Below the pieces are notes generated by a model. It searched no databases. It saw only the letters and a list, made by a program, of their open reading frames with translations, and was not told the DNA's origin. 16,645 nt of DNA. Origin: Prevotella sp. CAG:617. Its GTDB lineage: Bacteria > Bacteroidota > Bacteroidia > Bacteroidales > Bacteroidaceae. Positions within the stretch are counted from its first letter, which is position 1. Every line of letters begins with the position of its first letter. The DNA lies in the NCBI GenBank assembly GCA_000438115.1, contig FR903552.1, forward strand, positions 1-16,645, read 5' to 3'. Position numbers and translations under genes: made by a program. Below are positions 14,460 to 16,645 of the stretch, piece by piece.

Positions 14460-15218
14460 ATGTTTATGAATTTGATAGAGCGATGCAACGAAAACGGTTT
14501 CCGAAAACTCTATTTGGGAAGTCTTGGGGCTATTTTATTTGTCTTTGGTTTCCTGTGCATGCTTTCTTCCTGTTCGGAAGACGACGGGACCGGCGATGGC
14601 GGCAGAACGCCTCTTCTCACTGTAAGTTTGGTGGACATAGGACGGAAGTCGGCTGTAATTGAAGGGATTATAGCGGAAAATCAGAGGTTGGAAATGAGTG
14701 AGTGCGGTATATATTGGAGCGCGGATAATCCTCAGCCTACCGCAGCCGATAATAAAGTGGTAGTCGATCCGGATTCTTTGGGGGCTTTCCGCTTGGAGTT
14801 GGACAACCTGAAAGGCGGAACCACATACTACGTAAAAGGTTTTGTTTCCATGCCTGATGGTGTTTTGGAATCGGATGTACAGACGTTCTGCACACTGACG
14901 GGTGCGCCCGAGTTGGATGTATTCATTTCCATAACGGATGAATTTCAGGTTACCATTACCGATTTGGGAGGAGGCGAAATCCTGGAAGTGGGCTATTGTT
15001 ATGTTCCAGATGACGGTTCAGTCGATTCAAATTTCTTACCGGATGTGACTAACAGCGTGCGCGTGATTGGCGATCCTTTCTTTCTATCGTCTACAAGATT
15101 CAATATGCGTTACTCGGTACCGGCTGATTGTACGTGGTGCATTGGGCGCGTGTATGTCATTACCGAGCATGGGATAGGGTACAGCTCGGTGTTGAATTAT
15201 CGGTCCCACATCAGATAA
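14460..15218 (+). CDS. Lipoprotein with two fibronectin III-like domains
   Basis: A 252-residue predicted lipoprotein. From ATG 14460 (or the nearby in-frame 14466), a basic n-region is followed by LGAILFVFGFLCMLSSC, whose last cysteine is the lipidation site; an acidic linker (SEDDGTGDGG) follows. Two similar domains then appear. The first (about 50-145) has SECGIYWSADNPQPTAADN and TTYYVKGFVSMPDG. The second (about 150-250) has ILEVGYCYVPDDGS and the closing ITEHGIGYSS. This is the fibronectin-III-like repeat common in Bacteroidota surface lipoproteins (ECGxxWS...NPT, then TTYYVxxF). Surface or periplasmic binding is likely; the ligand is unknown. A GTG start at 14415 is less likely because it would put about 15 extra residues before the signal. 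The window 13973-14459 before it holds regulatory sequence only. Confidence 0.78.
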   Translation: MFMNLIERCNENGFRKLYLGSLGAILFVFGFLCMLSSCSEDDGTGDGGRTPLLTVSLVDIGRKSAVIEGIIAENQRLEMSECGIYWSADNPQPTAADNKVVVDPDSLGAFRLELDNLKGGTTYYVKGFVSMPDGVLESDVQTFCTLTGAPELDVFISITDEFQVTITDLGGGEILEVGYCYVPDDGSVDSNFLPDVTNSVRVIGDPFFLSSTRFNMRYSVPADCTWCIGRVYVITEHGIGYSSVLNYRSHIR

Positions 15219-15244
15219 CCAACGGGTCTATGTCATTTATGTAT

Positions 15245-15271
15245 CCGGAAAGGGCGAGGTTCAGTTTCCGG
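15245..15271 (+). other. Short inverted repeat between the two lipoprotein genes
   Basis: CCGGAAA (15245-15251) and TTTCCGG (15265-15271) form a 7-bp stem with a 13-nt loop in the 90-bp gap. No T-tract follows, so it is unlikely to be a full terminator; it may be a processing or stability element. Confidence 0.3.
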
Positions 15272-15308
15272 TAAATGCAAATAAAAACCTTTAAAATCAA
15301 TTATAAGT

Positions 15309-15782
15309 ATGAAGAGCATGATAAAATGGATTTATTGTCTTTTGGTCATGACGCTGGTGGCGTGTGGCCAGTCAAAGACTGAGAACGGAAAGTCCGGAGC
15401 CAAAGACTCCGTACAAGTGGAAACAGTAGTGGAAAAAGAGGAAAGTTCCCTGTCCGACAATCCGCAGGAACTGGCAGACTTTGCCGTAGAGTGTTTCAGA
15501 ACGAATAAACGCGAAGACCTTTTGCCTTATTCTACGGAACGTTGCAAGGCACGTTTGACCGAGGATATGGCCCTCGAGGAGCAGCTGAAGAATGACCGTG
15601 GCCTCCGCCGTATGCGCGAGCAACTGCAGGAAACTACCTATACTTGTGTGGAATCGAGTGAATTGGGCAGCAATGGCAAGTTATTGCGTTATGAAAGCAA
15701 TCCTTCTAAATACGACATGAAGGTAGTTCTTGAGATGAAAGACGGCAAATGGTACATTGACCAGGTAGGACCGGAACGTTGA
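15309..15782 (+). CDS. Small lipoprotein with NTF2-like (DUF4878-type) domain
   Basis: A 157-residue predicted lipoprotein. The signal peptide MKSMIKWIYCLLVMTLVAC ends in the lipobox LVAC (lipidated C19). A low-complexity, charged linker runs about 20-48. The rest (50-157) begins as a helix, NPQELADFAVECFRTNKREDLLPY, and closes with strands ending VVLEMKDGKWYIDQV. This start-helix and KWYIDQ ending resemble small NTF2/DUF4878-like lipoproteins of Bacteroidota; the assignment is tentative. No catalytic residues are evident. The next gene starts only 13 bp after its stop, so the two are almost certainly co-transcribed. Confidence 0.7.
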   Translation: MKSMIKWIYCLLVMTLVACGQSKTENGKSGAKDSVQVETVVEKEESSLSDNPQELADFAVECFRTNKREDLLPYSTERCKARLTEDMALEEQLKNDRGLRRMREQLQETTYTCVESSELGSNGKLLRYESNPSKYDMKVVLEMKDGKWYIDQVGPER

Positions 15783-15795
15783 ACACGTAAGCAAA

Positions 15796-16645
15796 ATGAC
15801 TATGAAGCATATTATTATATTTTTTGTGACAGCTGTTTTGATGGCCTTTGCGCCGCAAAATGCGAACGGACAGTTCCTGAAAAAGTTAGGAAAAGTGTTG
15901 GGAACAGTGGACAAGGCTTTGGGTATGGATGCAGGCCAGACTCAATCGGCTGATGCCGGGAAAGTAGAAGGGGGCGTGAAAGTGTCCAATAAACTGACCG
16001 GATTTTCGGTGGAATATAAAGGCGTCGTATGGCAAAAAGATTTCTGCGGTGTGGAATTTGTCTTAACAAACAAGGGCGACAAGGCTGAAAGAGTTTACTA
16101 TTTCGACAGACTGAAGGCCTATGGAGCGGATGGAAAGGAATATGCCTGTCGAAGCATAGTGGGCAAAGCCGTGACTTCATTGGGAAACGGTGACTTTGAT
16201 TTTGAGCCGGGAATACCGGTGAAATGCGTTTTTGCAGTTTTCGACGTTCCGAAAAATGGGACGGAGATGGGGCTTTGTCAGCTGCGGGTACAGACACACA
16301 GTCCGCAGCAAGGCTATCAGGACCGCTTCATTGAGTTCCGCGGCGTGGTGCTTCCGCCGCGTCCTGTAGAGGCCGCAGGCCAGCCATTCAAAGGCGTGTG
16401 GACCGTAAAAGGAAATGGAATGGAGGGTAAACTCACTTTGGATTTTTATGGTAAGTCCATAGAAGGCATGGATGCTGAAGGCAATAGTATAAAGTGTTAT
16501 GGACTGATTTATGTAGGTTATGGGAGCGGTGCGAGTGTTCAGGTGGACGAATGCTCTATCATCAGCCGGCAGATAAATGGCAACAAAGCAACTGTCCGGT
16601 ATATTGGCGGTCGCGACGGCAATACTTACGAGTCAGTGCTGACTT
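15796..16645 (+). CDS. Secreted beta-sandwich protein, truncated by the window end
   Basis: An open frame from ATG 15796 (or 15802, MKHI) runs without a stop to the last base; 283 codons are visible and the C-terminus is missing. It has a signal peptide, MTMKHIIIFFVTAVLMAF followed by APQNANG, and then QFLKKLGKVLGTVDKALG, an amphipathic helix. Residues about 55-185 look like an immunoglobulin-type sandwich similar to DUF4352 domains (GVEFVLTNKGDKAERVYYF, LKAYGADGKEY, CVFAVFDVPKNG). A second region from about 195 has alternating strands (FKGVWTVKGNGMEGKLTLDF). Cys residues are scattered, with no lipobox. I do not recognise a function. It lies 13 bp after the small lipoprotein, so the two probably form one transcription unit. 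Confidence 0.72.
   Translation, partial: MTMKHIIIFFVTAVLMAFAPQNANGQFLKKLGKVLGTVDKALGMDAGQTQSADAGKVEGGVKVSNKLTGFSVEYKGVVWQKDFCGVEFVLTNKGDKAERVYYFDRLKAYGADGKEYACRSIVGKAVTSLGNGDFDFEPGIPVKCVFAVFDVPKNGTEMGLCQLRVQTHSPQQGYQDRFIEFRGVVLPPRPVEAAGQPFKGVWTVKGNGMEGKLTLDFYGKSIEGMDAEGNSIKCYGLIYVGYGSGASVQVDECSIISRQINGNKATVRYIGGRDGNTYESVLT

Noticed and set aside
14411..14662. 83-codon frame beginning with ATG ahead of the lipoprotein
   Set aside because: It overlaps the lipoprotein gene in another frame and lacks a coherent signal or fold; the lipoprotein frame has a signal peptide, lipobox and repeats.
15815..16297. 160-codon minus-strand frame near the right end
   Set aside because: It is antisense to the plus-strand frame from 15796, which has a signal peptide and stays open for 283 codons.
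1..16645. CRISPR array, tRNA, rRNA, insertion sequence or phage genes
   Set aside because: I found no regularly spaced repeats, no cloverleaf-like RNA, no transposase or integrase motif, and no terminal inverted repeats around a coding unit.

Overview
The window looks like chromosomal DNA from a member of the Bacteroidales. Three signs support this. Several genes are preceded by TAnnTTTG-type -7 elements, some with a TTTG -33 box, as used by the Bacteroidota primary sigma factor. Shine-Dalgarno sites are essentially absent. The gene content also fits: a PorT-family outer-membrane protein, a protein with a type IX secretion (T9SS) sorting tail, a fused aspartokinase-homoserine dehydrogenase, and several lipoproteins with a Ser-Ser-Cys or Val-Ala-Cys lipobox. 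A Prevotellaceae-like genus such as Paraprevotella is possible, but this is only a guess from T9SS plus gene content.

Region 1 (1-2950) holds porT on the minus strand and, divergently, a 608-residue secreted protein made of about six tandem Ig-like modules with a T9SS-type C-terminal tail. The two are separated by an AT-rich 267-bp intergenic region. Region 2 (2950-3890) has a 56-residue 2[4Fe-4S] ferredoxin with a clear promoter and terminator, followed by a small lipocalin-like lipoprotein with its own terminator. Region 3 (3930-6356, minus strand) has a secreted GHL10/DUF187 glycoside hydrolase-like protein and, behind a 17-bp perfect hairpin, an RNase Z-like metallo-beta-lactamase-fold hydrolase. 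Region 4 (6520-7515) is a two-gene unit: a small membrane protein and a MarR-type regulator. Region 5 (7650-13859) is a long plus-strand block: thrA, yraN, a YjbR/MmcQ-family gene, birA and a MATE transporter, packed with 37-bp or smaller gaps or with overlaps, then pyrH with its own -7 element. Region 6 (13973-16645) starts with about 490 bp without a convincing protein gene, possibly a structured leader or small RNA. It continues with two lipoproteins and a secreted protein that runs off the end of the window.

The housekeeping block joins amino-acid synthesis (aspartate to homoserine), biotin-enzyme maturation, DNA processing, export and pyrimidine nucleotide phosphorylation. The flanks are mostly envelope or secreted proteins. 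The most unusual non-coding observation is a family of three sequence-related hairpins (33-77, 7469-7508, 13920-13972). Each lies about 45-60 bp beyond a stop codon and acts as a likely terminator, and they share sequence in both arms; two also share the loop. The other hairpin terminators here share none of this. I see no IS element, CRISPR array, tRNA or rRNA, and no obvious novel defence or multi-gene system.
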